NCBI GenBank assembly: GCA_937958285.1
Contig: CALFXQ010000130.1
Coordinates: 1-17,695, forward strand
Origin: an uncultured Fusibacter sp.
GTDB taxonomy: Bacteria; Bacillota; Clostridia; Peptostreptococcales; Acidaminobacteraceae
Direction of reading: 5' to 3'
DNA length: 17,695 nt
Shown here in pieces: positions 1-8,255 of the stretch. The notes under the pieces were generated by a model. The model was given only the letters and a program-made list of their open reading frames with translations, had not been told where the DNA came from and did not search any database. The stretch's first letter is position 1; each line of letters begins with the position of its first letter. A program made the position numbers and the translations under genes.

Positions 1-1
1 C

Positions 2-1321
2 ACCTGGCTCAATGTATCTCCCAATAGCTATATGCTCACCATGGGCAAAAAAGTCTGGCATACCCAAACGGGAAAAACCATTGGATACGCCTTTTTTAAT
101 ATGGCCCCAGAGCAGCTAACTACTGGCTTTCAGCAAGACCTCGCCACATACCACCTAGTAGACGACACCCATCTTATCTTTCCAGGAAGCGATCAAAGCA
201 TCGCCCAACAAGTGGCAGATGCGATGTCAGATGCCTCCACGCGCCTTATCGATGGCCGACTAATGGTCAAGGTCCCCTTAAAACACGGCAATCTATCCAT
301 TATTGGATATGGCGACTTAGCGGCACATACTCCAGACCTTCGCATCGTCACCACACTGCTTATTTTAGCAGCAGTGATGACCCTTGTGGTACTCGGTCTC
401 TTTAGCTGGTTTAGTCAGCAGTTTATTGTAAGGCCCGTAAAGACCCTGCACTTAGGTGTAGAAGCCATCTCAGAAGGTAACTTTGAACACCGACTGCCCG
501 ACAATGGCAAAGACGAGCTGGGGCTATTGGCGGCACACATCAACCGCATGAGCGCAAAAATCGAGGGGTTGATGGCACAAGAAGTCACCATGGCCACCAG
601 AAGGCGCACCCTCGAGCTAGAACGCCTTCAAGAGCAAATCAAGCCCCACTTTCTCTACAACACCCTCGATATCATCACCAAACTCATCGATATGGGCGAC
701 CTGCGCCGCGCAAAGCGCGCCTCTAACAAACTCGCCGCCTTTTATCAGCGCTCACTGGCAGATGGCACCGAAGTGCTCACCCTTTGTCAGGAAATTCAGT
801 TGATTGAAGATTATATGGCCATTCAAAATATTCGCTACGGCGATGCCTTTCAGTTCACCGCAACCATACAAACAGACTGTGAAAACATAAAGATCCCCAA
901 ACTCACCCTCCAACCACTGGTAGAAAACGCCATTTACCACGGGCTTAAGCTTGTGGATCGCCCAGGCTATATTGGTTTCGAGGCAAAAATTGCAGATTCT
1001 AGCAGCTTTCTCTTAAGGCTGTGGGACAATGGTGCAGGCATGGACTATGCTTCCCTCGAAAATATCAACGGTCAACTCACAAGTATTCTCAGTGCCTCTT
1101 CACAGGCTAAAGTACAGAGGCCCCACCACACAGAATCCGTTTATATCAGCGAGGATACTCACGTTCAAGCGGGCTTTGGGCTCAGTAGCGTCGCTGAGCG
1201 CTTAAGGCTGTACTACGGCGACGGGGCACATATGCAGCTCTTCCACCGCAGCGCTTTTGAGCCACAGGCGTGTGGCATTGTGATTCAAATCCAAATTCCA
1301 CTTTTACAGGAGGGCATTTGA
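2..1321 (+). CDS. YesM-family sensor histidine kinase, 5' end outside window
   Basis: Membrane sensor kinase of a two-component pair that probably senses extracellular sugar. The reading frame is open to the left edge (codons before the first visible Met at 32 have no stop), so the start and most of the extracellular sensor domain are missing. Numbered from the Met at 32: a membrane segment at about 104-128, a HAMP domain at about 129-182, the His_kinase (LytS/YesM type) motif PHFLYN with phospho-acceptor H206, then an HATPase domain with N-box LVENAIYHG (N299), G1 box WDNGAGM (332-338) and a GFGLSSVAERL G2 box near the end. The stop overlaps the start of the response regulator by one base (TGATG), indicating a co-translated pair. 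The family is clear; the stimulus is inferred only from the downstream alpha-galactoside genes. Confidence 0.93.
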   Translation, partial: TWLNVSPNSYMLTMGKKVWHTQTGKTIGYAFFNMAPEQLTTGFQQDLATYHLVDDTHLIFPGSDQSIAQQVADAMSDASTRLIDGRLMVKVPLKHGNLSIIGYGDLAAHTPDLRIVTTLLILAAVMTLVVLGLFSWFSQQFIVRPVKTLHLGVEAISEGNFEHRLPDNGKDELGLLAAHINRMSAKIEGLMAQEVTMATRRRTLELERLQEQIKPHFLYNTLDIITKLIDMGDLRRAKRASNKLAAFYQRSLADGTEVLTLCQEIQLIEDYMAIQNIRYGDAFQFTATIQTDCENIKIPKLTLQPLVENAIYHGLKLVDRPGYIGFEAKIADSSSFLLRLWDNGAGMDYASLENINGQLTSILSASSQAKVQRPHHTESVYISEDTHVQAGFGLSSVAERLRLYYGDGAHMQLFHRSAFEPQACGIVIQIQIPLLQEGI

Positions 1322-2598
1322 TGTTACGGGTATTAGTAGTCGATGATATGCCCATTTTTGTGGCATTTATGGAGACGTTAATTCCATGGGAGGCCCACGG
1401 CTTTCAGCTGGTGGGCAGTGCGAAAGATGGGCAAGAAGCGCTGGCAATGGCCAAAGAGAGCCAACCCAACATTGTGCTAACTGATATTACCATGCCACAT
1501 ATGGATGGCCTGAGTCTAGCGGAGGCCCTTAAAGCTGTGCTTCCAGATGTGTCCATTGTGATGATAACAGGACACACGGAGTTTCAGTATGCCCACAGCG
1601 CCCTGCGCCTTGGCGTATCTGACTATTTGGTCAAGCCCTTCGAGGCCCAAGAACTGCTAATTACCCTTCTAAAACTCAAACAAGCCCATCAAAAAAGCGC
1701 AGATGTGCGCCTTCAGTATGCGGATTTAGAGGCCCTGCGCACCGCAACGCTCCTAAGGCAACTCTTGCTGTCACAAACCCTCGATGTACAACTCAATCGC
1801 GCCTTGTTAAACGCCGATAAACTTCCTCTGATGTCGAGTCTTAGCGAGGCCTATGGCATTCGCGTCGCCACCATCGCCTTTCCCAGCGAAGCGAATGACC
1901 GTCCATCGATTGAACGCATTCTCACCGAAACCCTAGCCGATGGCCGCGCTATTTATCAGTTTACCGATTACGACGATCACCTGGTGGTGCTGCTGTGTTA
2001 CCCAGATCCCAAAGACCACGCCTTCTACCGCGACGACATCGACCATCTTGTGCACGGTATTTCTCAAAAGCTCGCACTGACTGTGCATTTGGGCATCAGC
2101 CCCTACCAACCGCTAAACAAGAGGGTTCTCGACCAAGGCTCACCCCTTGAATTAAGCTCACCCGTCGACCAAGGCACTGCCCTTGCCCAAGTTGCCCCCG
2201 TGCTCAAAAGGGCCTATCAACAAGCGCTAGACCAACTCAATCACTATCTAGGGCAGCATATGCAAAACCCTGTACTAAAGCGCCAGCGCATCGCCCTAGA
2301 AATGAAGGCCTTCTTAGATGGTCATTTCACAGAACCTACCCTCGGCATGGATACCGTATCTAAGGCATTATTGGTAAATCAAACAGATCTAAGAGCGGCC
2401 TTCAAATCTGAAATGGGCTCCACCATGACCGAATACATCCTCAAGTGTCGAATGGAGCGCGCCCGTGAACTCATCTCTACTGGAGAACACAAACTGTCTA
2501 ATGTGGCAGAACTCGTGGGCTATGAAGACCAGGCCTACTTCAGTCGTTGCTATAAAAGGTATTTTGGCACAGCCCCTAACAAACACGGCCCAAAATAA
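1321..2598 (+). CDS. YesN-like response regulator with AraC-type DNA-binding domain
   Basis: Transcription factor of 425 residues, partner of the upstream kinase. The start at 1321 is preferred over an in-frame ATG at 1270 because AGGAGG lies about 7 bases upstream, it overlaps the kinase stop by one base, and the protein then begins directly with the receiver strand MLRVLVVDD. The receiver domain spans about 1-120 with acidic D8/D9, phospho-acceptor D55 (LTDITMP), T83 and K105 (LVKPF). A middle region without a recognised motif follows. Residues 327-425 form the AraC/XylS double helix-turn-helix, with the family signature GYEDQAYFSRCYKRYFGTAP at the C-terminus. AraC-type proteins often bind direct repeats spaced about 21 bp; such repeats lie just downstream in front of the sugar-binding protein gene, so that promoter is the inferred target. 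Confidence 0.94.
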   Translation: MLRVLVVDDMPIFVAFMETLIPWEAHGFQLVGSAKDGQEALAMAKESQPNIVLTDITMPHMDGLSLAEALKAVLPDVSIVMITGHTEFQYAHSALRLGVSDYLVKPFEAQELLITLLKLKQAHQKSADVRLQYADLEALRTATLLRQLLLSQTLDVQLNRALLNADKLPLMSSLSEAYGIRVATIAFPSEANDRPSIERILTETLADGRAIYQFTDYDDHLVVLLCYPDPKDHAFYRDDIDHLVHGISQKLALTVHLGISPYQPLNKRVLDQGSPLELSSPVDQGTALAQVAPVLKRAYQQALDQLNHYLGQHMQNPVLKRQRIALEMKAFLDGHFTEPTLGMDTVSKALLVNQTDLRAAFKSEMGSTMTEYILKCRMERARELISTGEHKLSNVAELVGYEDQAYFSRCYKRYFGTAPNKHGPK

Positions 2599-2650
2599 GC
2601 ACCGCCAAAATTAAGCATGATGACGATGCCTGCTTGAAAACCTTTTCATT

Positions 2651-2686
2651 ACGTTGAAAAGTACAAAACAAGCGTCGAAAAGTGCA
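2651..2686 (+). promoter_or_regulatory. Pair of 15-bp direct repeats 21 bp apart, candidate response-regulator operator
   Basis: The sequences ACGTTGAAAAGTACA (2651-2665) and GCGTCGAAAAGTGCA (2672-2686) match at 12 of 15 positions and are offset by exactly 21 bp, two helical turns. The second copy ends one base before the predicted -35. Further TGAAAA or TTTTCA half-sites lie at 2635, 2643 and 2715. This is the layout expected for activation by an AraC-type protein next to RNA polymerase. Assignment to the adjacent regulator is inference. Confidence 0.6.
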
Positions 2687-2700
2687 TGGAAACGCTTTCA
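2687..2700 (+). promoter_or_regulatory. cre box (CcpA/LacI-family operator)
   Basis: TGGAAACGCTTTCA matches the catabolite-responsive element consensus (TGNAARCGNWWNCA) throughout, and with its flanking A and T it forms a near-palindrome at 2686-2701. It overlaps the predicted -35, so binding of CcpA, or of a dedicated LacI-family protein, should repress the operon. Carbon catabolite repression is expected for an alpha-galactoside locus. Confidence 0.75.
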
Positions 2701-2715
2701 TCCCTTCAGTATACT
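2687..2715 (+). promoter_or_regulatory. Predicted promoter of the sugar ABC/alpha-galactosidase operon
   Basis: A weak -35 TGGAAA (2687-2692), a 17-bp spacer and a good -10 TATACT (2710-2715) precede the binding-protein ATG at 2762; transcription would start near 2722. The poor -35, directly next to the direct repeats, fits an activator-dependent promoter. Confidence 0.55.
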
Positions 2716-2718
2716 GAA
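2705..2718. promoter_or_regulatory. Perfect 14-bp palindrome covering the -10
   Basis: TTCAGTATACTGAA is identical to its own reverse complement and contains the predicted -10 TATACT. It could be a repressor operator, or partly a chance product of a symmetrical -10 region. No regulator can be assigned. Confidence 0.4.
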
Positions 2719-2761
2719 AACGTCAACTAGCACTTTCAATTTATGAGGGGGAATTAGAGAA

Positions 2762-4081
2762 ATGAAAAAAATCACTGCACTATTTTTAGCCCTTTGCTTA
2801 ATTTCTGGTTTGGCACTAGGTTGCCAAAAGGCACCAGAGCCCGTCGCTGCCACTGAAGCACAAACAGAAGCGACAACTGAAGCTGCACCAGAGCCGGTTA
2901 CACTGCGCATTTATGCCCAGTATGCCGACGACGACACAAAAATACCTTACGATTACGCCGTTGCTGAGCTCGCTAAGGCCTATCCACATGTGACTTTAGA
3001 ACTCGACGTTCAAGCACAGGACGACGGACAAAAGCTCCAAACCTATGCAGCGACAGGCAACTTGCCAGATATTTTCCAAGTTGGCGCAGCGCAAATCGAG
3101 ACTTTTAAAGAGTCTGGCAACATCATGATGCTCGACGATGCTGCAAAATCAACAGGTTACTTAGATTTGGCCCACCCAAATGCACAGAGCATTATCTATA
3201 ACGAAGATGGTCATATCTATGCGTTCCCATATGCGGGCAACGAACTCGTTATGTGGTATTACAACAAGGCACTTTTCGAGCAATACGGCGTAAAAGTACC
3301 TGAGACTATCGACGAACTCAAAACGGCTATTAAGACCTTCAAAGAAAACGACATTATCCCAATGTCTATCTTCGCCAAAGAAAAATGGATTACGACTGCA
3401 CTTTACGACAGCATTCTCACGCGCTACTTGCCAGAAGGCATCGTGGCATTAGATAAAGCAAAAGCCAACGCAACAGACGAGCCTTTCAAGCAAGCTGCGA
3501 ATACACTTAAAGAGCTCGTAAGCCTGGGCATGCTTCCTGAAGGCGCGACAAACTTAAACTACGACCAGGCTGCTGCCCTCTTCTACGAAGGCAAAGCCGC
3601 AATGTTTATCAATGGCCAGTGGGAAATCGAAGGTTCTACAGCAAAATTAGGCGACAAGGTAGATTGGATGTACTACCCAGTAGCCCCTGGTTTTGAAGGC
3701 AATGCAAAAGCCTTATCTGGCGGCGGCGCTGCTGGTGGTTATGCTGTTAGCCCCCATTCAGAGCACAAAGAGCTCGCTGCTGAAGTCGCTGCATTTATCT
3801 CACAAAAGTACTGCGAAGCTAAATACATGAAGCGCTCTAATCCAATTCTCGCACTGGACATCACAGATCTTGTGACACCAGAAAAAGAATTGCCAGCGAT
3901 GATGCAGAAGCTATCAGACGAAATGGGCAATATCACGTCTACTACAAAATTTGCTTGGGGTCTTACACAGCCAGAATTCAAAGTGGCGATGGAAGATCAA
4001 TCCCAGTTTCTATTAACTCCTGACTACACAACTGACGAGTTTATTGCAGAACTTGACAAAGTCGTCCAGCGTTTGAAGTAA
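2762..4081 (+). CDS. Sugar ABC transporter substrate-binding lipoprotein (family 1)
   Basis: Extracytoplasmic receptor of a carbohydrate importer, 439 residues, the usual length for the family. It starts with a lipoprotein signal: basic MKK, a hydrophobic core and lipobox LALGC with C21 as the lipidated cysteine. A low-complexity Ala/Glu/Thr/Pro tether (about 22-46) leads to a family 1 solute-binding fold, with the family-like stretch LFYEGKAAMFINGQWE in the second half. AGGGGG lies about 10 bases before the ATG. It is the first gene after the regulated promoter and is followed by two permease genes and a GH36 alpha-galactosidase, an order like the MsmEFG-Aga raffinose/melibiose systems. The substrate is therefore inferred to be an alpha-galactoside such as raffinose, stachyose or melibiose. 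Confidence 0.93.
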   Translation: MKKITALFLALCLISGLALGCQKAPEPVAATEAQTEATTEAAPEPVTLRIYAQYADDDTKIPYDYAVAELAKAYPHVTLELDVQAQDDGQKLQTYAATGNLPDIFQVGAAQIETFKESGNIMMLDDAAKSTGYLDLAHPNAQSIIYNEDGHIYAFPYAGNELVMWYYNKALFEQYGVKVPETIDELKTAIKTFKENDIIPMSIFAKEKWITTALYDSILTRYLPEGIVALDKAKANATDEPFKQAANTLKELVSLGMLPEGATNLNYDQAAALFYEGKAAMFINGQWEIEGSTAKLGDKVDWMYYPVAPGFEGNAKALSGGGAAGGYAVSPHSEHKELAAEVAAFISQKYCEAKYMKRSNPILALDITDLVTPEKELPAMMQKLSDEMGNITSTTKFAWGLTQPEFKVAMEDQSQFLLTPDYTTDEFIAELDKVVQRLK

Positions 4082-4094
4082 TTCTACCTTCCTG

Positions 4095-4127
4095 GGAAAT
4101 GGAGCGCCAACTTGGCGCTTCATTTCC
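4095..4127 (+). other. Strong intra-operon stem-loop between binding-protein and permease genes
   Basis: Arms GGAAATGGAGCGCCAA (4095-4110) and TTGGCGCTTCATTTCC (4112-4127) are complementary over 16 positions with one G-U wobble; in RNA the innermost pairs would open to form the loop. No T-run follows, so it is not a typical intrinsic terminator. Such elements often protect the upstream mRNA and give more binding protein than permease; that role is inferred here. Confidence 0.7.
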
Positions 4128-4183
4128 GTTATAGGCATGGAAATAAGCAATGTGAATGCAGCAATTGAAGAATCGAGGCAAGC

Positions 4184-5071
4184 ATGAAAAAATTCTTTGG
4201 CAATCCCTGGGCCATAGCGCTCTTTACGCTCCCCACGCTACTCCTTTTTAGTGTGATGGTCTTTTATCCCATTATTCAAGTGTTTTACCGCAGTCTATTC
4301 GACTGGAATGGCCTGAGTGCGGGCACCTTTGTGGGCATGGACAACTACGTGCGTTTGCTCGACGACAAAGGCTTTCAGGTCGGCAATTTGAATGGCTTTA
4401 AATTTGGCGCAGTCATAACGGTCTTTCAATTGACAATGGCCACACTCCTGGCCCTTTCGCTGTCGAGTATGCGCATGAAGGGCAAGAGCATCTTGCGCGT
4501 CGCCTATTTTATTCCCGTGGTGCTCTCTGTGACTGTGGTTTGCCAGCTTTGGCTGTCTATTTACAACGCCGACACGGGTTTACTCAACCGGGCCTTTGCC
4601 TTTATGGGCATCCCCTTTAAGCAAAACTGGCTGGCAGATCGCCACGTAGCCATTTACGCCATCGCCTTTGTCAACGCCTGGCAGTGGACCGGCTATCAAT
4701 TTGCCCTTATCTTGGCCGGCGTTAAAAGCATTCCCGACAGCTATTTTGAAGCGGCAAAAATCGATGGCGCCAGCTCTTGGAAAGCCCACCGCTTTATTAC
4801 CATTCCCCTCTTATCAGAAACCTATAAATTCTGTCTTGTAGTCTCCATTACAGGCGGTATCAAGGCCTTTACAGAAATGTTTATTATGACAGGCGGTGGA
4901 CCCGGCAATTCCACTTACACCCTTACCTATACCATGTATTCAGCGGCATTCCGCAGTGCTCAATTTGGCTACGGCTTAGCCGCGGCCGCAGTTTTGGTCC
5001 TCGAGTGCTTGCTGGCCATTATTTTAGTCAACAAAGTCTTCAAAACAGATCCTGCTGTGGAGGGCGCATAA
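4184..5071 (+). CDS. Sugar ABC transporter permease, MalF/UgpA type
   Basis: Inner-membrane subunit of 295 residues with about six hydrophobic segments, the first right after the basic MKKFFG start. The EAA loop that docks the ATPase is visible as EAAKIDGASSWKAHRFITIP beginning at E189. A GAGG five bases before the ATG is a modest ribosome site. The stop TAA is directly followed by the ATG of the second permease. It would pair with that permease to form the channel for the binding protein encoded upstream. It resembles the MsmF position of raffinose-type importers. Confidence 0.93.
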   Translation: MKKFFGNPWAIALFTLPTLLLFSVMVFYPIIQVFYRSLFDWNGLSAGTFVGMDNYVRLLDDKGFQVGNLNGFKFGAVITVFQLTMATLLALSLSSMRMKGKSILRVAYFIPVVLSVTVVCQLWLSIYNADTGLLNRAFAFMGIPFKQNWLADRHVAIYAIAFVNAWQWTGYQFALILAGVKSIPDSYFEAAKIDGASSWKAHRFITIPLLSETYKFCLVVSITGGIKAFTEMFIMTGGGPGNSTYTLTYTMYSAAFRSAQFGYGLAAAAVLVLECLLAIILVNKVFKTDPAVEGA

Positions 5072-5902
5072 ATGAAAAACAAACTCTTAAAATGGCTCTT
5101 CGGTGGCTTCTTGTGGTTTTATGCAGCCATCTCCCTCTATCCTCTGGTGTGGATGGTGCTCTACAGCTTTAAAAACAACGACGAAATTTTCGTGGGCAAC
5201 CCCTTTGGACTGCCAAAAGTATGGCGCATAGACAACTACATCAAAGCATGGACCAACTACGATGTGCCTCAGTACTTTCTAAACTCCCTAGTGGTGGCCA
5301 TTGCCACAGTGTGCCTTACGCTGGCACTTTCTATTACATTCGCCTATGCCACTAGCCGTATGCGCTGGCGCGGCAAAGGGTTAGTGAGGCTCTACGTAGC
5401 CCTTGGCATGTTTGTGCCCGTGCAAGCGGTGCTGATTCCCGTGGCACGCCTTGTTAATGGCTTTGGACTCACAGATAGCCACCTCGCCCTTATTTTTCCC
5501 TATACCGCTTTTAACCTGAGCTTTGCCACAATGGTGTTTTACGCCTTCTTTGTAGGCCTACCAGTAGAGCTAGAAGAAGCGGCGTGTATTGATGGGGCCA
5601 ATATCTTTCAAACTTTTTTTAAAGTGATGATTCCCACCGTACAACCTGCCATATGGACTTTGGCAATTTTCACCTTTCTCAACTCATGGAACGAATTCCT
5701 ACTTGCCAATGTACTCGTGGTTAAGCCTGCACTTAAAACGCTGCCACTGGGGGTCTTGTTCTTCCAAGGCCAGTTCACCACTGACTGGGGTGCCATGGGT
5801 GCAACCATGGTCATCGCATCACTTCCAACGGTTTTACTCTACATTTTCTTTAGCAATCAGGTAGAAAAGGCGCTCACCGTAAGTGGCGCAGTTAAAGGAT
5901 AA
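5072..5902 (+). CDS. Sugar ABC transporter permease, MalG type
   Basis: Second membrane subunit, 276 residues, about six membrane segments, with EAA loop EEAACIDGANIFQTFFKVMIP beginning at E168. GGAGGG lies 7 bases upstream, inside the end of the preceding gene, and the two genes abut without a gap, so translation is probably coupled. The sequence shows the usual MalG features, including the N-terminal SLYPLVWMVLYSFK stretch and a late NSWNEFLLANVL segment. No ATP-binding subunit follows; an ATPase encoded elsewhere (MsmK/MsmX-like) would be needed. Confidence 0.93.
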   Translation: MKNKLLKWLFGGFLWFYAAISLYPLVWMVLYSFKNNDEIFVGNPFGLPKVWRIDNYIKAWTNYDVPQYFLNSLVVAIATVCLTLALSITFAYATSRMRWRGKGLVRLYVALGMFVPVQAVLIPVARLVNGFGLTDSHLALIFPYTAFNLSFATMVFYAFFVGLPVELEEAACIDGANIFQTFFKVMIPTVQPAIWTLAIFTFLNSWNEFLLANVLVVKPALKTLPLGVLFFQGQFTTDWGAMGATMVIASLPTVLLYIFFSNQVEKALTVSGAVKG

Positions 5903-5936
5903 TCCTTCGCAGACATCACCTTCACAAGGAGTCGAA

Positions 5937-8252
5937 ATGTCGATTACTTTCCACAATCAACTATTTTATCTCCAAGCACCGGGCTTCGATCTGGTGCTTG
6001 GCTTGCTTCCCACAGGTCATTTAGCCGACCACTATATGGGCGCACCCCTTCATCTTTGTCGTGAACACCTTGAGGCCCAACGCTTTAGACGCCCTCAAAA
6101 TCGTGGACTGAGCATCTACACCACCCCAGGGAGCTTTGAGGTTCCCCTAGGTCACGAGCAGTTGGCTTTTCCTACCGCCTATTCTGGAGATTTTCGAGAG
6201 CCTGCATTTTTAGCGACTACACAAGAGGGCCACAAGCGCTTTGACTTAATCTACAAGGCACACCGCCTCTATAAAGGGGGATTTACACCCAGCGACTTGC
6301 CCCATCTGCGCCTTAGCGACAGCACAGCAGAAACCTTAGAAATCGATGTGTTCGATGATGTACATCAATTGACTGTGACCCTCTGCTACACGGTTTTACA
6401 AACCACCCAAGCCCTTGCTATGGGGGTTAAAATTCACAACGGCGGCCAAGGCACCCTTTCTGTCGAGAAGCTTATGAGCGCTTGTATCGCACTGCCAGAT
6501 GCCAATTGGCAATTGCTACAGCTCTCCGGCGACTGGCTCAGGGAACGTCAGCTGGTGCGCCGCCACCTAAACTGCGGTAGGCAGGGTTTTGGGAGCACCC
6601 GCGGTGCCTCTAGTGCACACCATAACCCCTTTGCAGCCCTCGCGCGTCCAGAGACCAACGAATCGCAGGGGCAGGCCATCGGCATGTCAGCCATATACAG
6701 CGGAAGTTTCATGCAGTCCATCGAAGTCGATGAAGATGGACAACTGCGCTGGATGACTGGCATTCATCCAGAAACCTTCACTTGGCAGTTAAAGCCCAAT
6801 GGCACCTTCGAAACACCTCAAGTGGTAATCGGCTATTCACAAAACGGCCTCAATGGCTTAAGTCAGGTATTTCACCGCCTTGTGAATCAACATTTAATTC
6901 CACCAAAGTGGGCAACCACGCCACGCCCCATTGTGCTCAACAACTGGGAGGCGACATACTTTAACTTCGACGAAAAGACGCTACTCGCCCTTGCCGACAA
7001 GGCAAAAGCGGTAGGTGTCGAGCTCTTTGTGCTAGACGACGGCTGGTTTTCCACTAGAAATGACGACCTTCATGGCCTCGGCGATTGGCGCGTCAACACA
7101 GAAAAATTGCCAAGTGGTTTAATCGGCCTCGCAAGCGCCATAAAAGACAAGGGACTTGAGTTTGGCCTCTGGATTGAACCTGAAATGGTCAACGACGACA
7201 CACCGCTCTTTCTTGAGCATCCCGAGTGGGTGGTGGGACACTGGGCAACCCCTAACACTTCACGCAGCCTCGCCCAGGCGCGCAACCAATATGTACTGGA
7301 TTTTTCTAACCCCCAAGTGGTCAATCATATTTATGATCAGCTGATTGCCGTACTCGACCCACTGCCACTAAGCTACATTAAGTGGGATATGAATCGCAAT
7401 CTCTCAGAGGGCTTTACTAGTCACCTACCCGCTGATCAGATGGGTGAGTTTATGCATCGCTATATGCTGGGGGTTTACAGTTTATACCACCGCCTCACGA
7501 GGAGATATCCCGAGCTTTTAATTGAGTCTTGCTCTGCTGGCGGTGCGCGCTTTGACCTAGGCATGTTCTACTATGCGCCACAGGCTTGGGCCAGCGACAA
7601 CAGCGATGCCGTTAGCCGACTAAGTATTCAGTATGGCACGAGCATCGCCTACCCCATAAGCGCCATGGGAGCCCATATCTCAGCGGTGCCCAATCACCAG
7701 ATACATCGCCATACCCCCCTGGCTTTTAGAAGCGCCGTCTCTTTTTTTGGCGCATTCGGCATAGAGCTCAACTTGCTAGAAGCCGACGAGCTCCTTTTAA
7801 TGGACCTAAAGCACACGGTGGCATTTTACAAGCGCTTTCGCGAACTCCTGCATAGGGGTACTTTCTATCGCCTACTAGGTCCCTTCGCCAATGGCCCTGC
7901 AGGGCTATATGGCCAATCCGCTTGGCAGCAGCACTATGGTCAGCCCTATGCGTGGCAGGTGCTCTGCACCCATGGTCAAGAGGGACTTGTGGCCAAATAT
8001 CAACCTTTGGCATACCCCAATGCCGGGCCTACCTTCCTTAAGCTGCAAGGCCTAGTTGCGCACCACCAATACCGGGTGGTGAGCTGTGACGACTATAGCA
8101 CAACAGAGAAATGCGATTTCGTGGCCACTGGCGCGCACCTTATGCAAATGGGTATTTTGGTAATGCCACCTTTTAACGGCATAGAAAAAACCCACGCATC
8201 CTCAGGGGATTACGTGAGTCATCTTTGGTATATTCAGCATCTCAGGGACTGA
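5937..8252 (+). CDS. aga: GH36 alpha-galactosidase
   Basis: Cytoplasmic enzyme of 771 residues (no signal peptide) that releases terminal alpha-1,6-galactose from melibiose, raffinose and related sugars. The start at 5937 is chosen because AAGGAG sits 5 bases upstream; the frame stays open to a GTG at 5883 that would overlap the permease gene and has no comparable site. The N-terminal half is the GH36 beta-sandwich; the barrel carries LDDGWF, GLWIEPEMVN, the nucleophile motif IKWDMNR (D484) and the acid/base motif WASDNSD (D554). The 70-residue spacing between D484 and D554 agrees with what I recall for the Geobacillus enzyme (D478/D548). It is the last gene of the operon and ends 3 bases from the stop of the convergent transporter gene. 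Confidence 0.95.
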   Translation: MSITFHNQLFYLQAPGFDLVLGLLPTGHLADHYMGAPLHLCREHLEAQRFRRPQNRGLSIYTTPGSFEVPLGHEQLAFPTAYSGDFREPAFLATTQEGHKRFDLIYKAHRLYKGGFTPSDLPHLRLSDSTAETLEIDVFDDVHQLTVTLCYTVLQTTQALAMGVKIHNGGQGTLSVEKLMSACIALPDANWQLLQLSGDWLRERQLVRRHLNCGRQGFGSTRGASSAHHNPFAALARPETNESQGQAIGMSAIYSGSFMQSIEVDEDGQLRWMTGIHPETFTWQLKPNGTFETPQVVIGYSQNGLNGLSQVFHRLVNQHLIPPKWATTPRPIVLNNWEATYFNFDEKTLLALADKAKAVGVELFVLDDGWFSTRNDDLHGLGDWRVNTEKLPSGLIGLASAIKDKGLEFGLWIEPEMVNDDTPLFLEHPEWVVGHWATPNTSRSLAQARNQYVLDFSNPQVVNHIYDQLIAVLDPLPLSYIKWDMNRNLSEGFTSHLPADQMGEFMHRYMLGVYSLYHRLTRRYPELLIESCSAGGARFDLGMFYYAPQAWASDNSDAVSRLSIQYGTSIAYPISAMGAHISAVPNHQIHRHTPLAFRSAVSFFGAFGIELNLLEADELLLMDLKHTVAFYKRFRELLHRGTFYRLLGPFANGPAGLYGQSAWQQHYGQPYAWQVLCTHGQEGLVAKYQPLAYPNAGPTFLKLQGLVAHHQYRVVSCDDYSTTEKCDFVATGAHLMQMGILVMPPFNGIEKTHASSGDYVSHLWYIQHLRD

Positions 8253-8255
8253 TCT

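Noticed and set aside
1270..1320. Upstream ATG extending the response regulator by 17 residues
   Set aside because: It lies inside the kinase gene and lacks a ribosome site; the start at 1321 has AGGAGG and begins directly with the receiver fold.
5883..5936. Upstream GTG start for the alpha-galactosidase
   Set aside because: It overlaps the permease gene and adds 18 residues unlike the family; AAGGAG is placed for the ATG at 5937.
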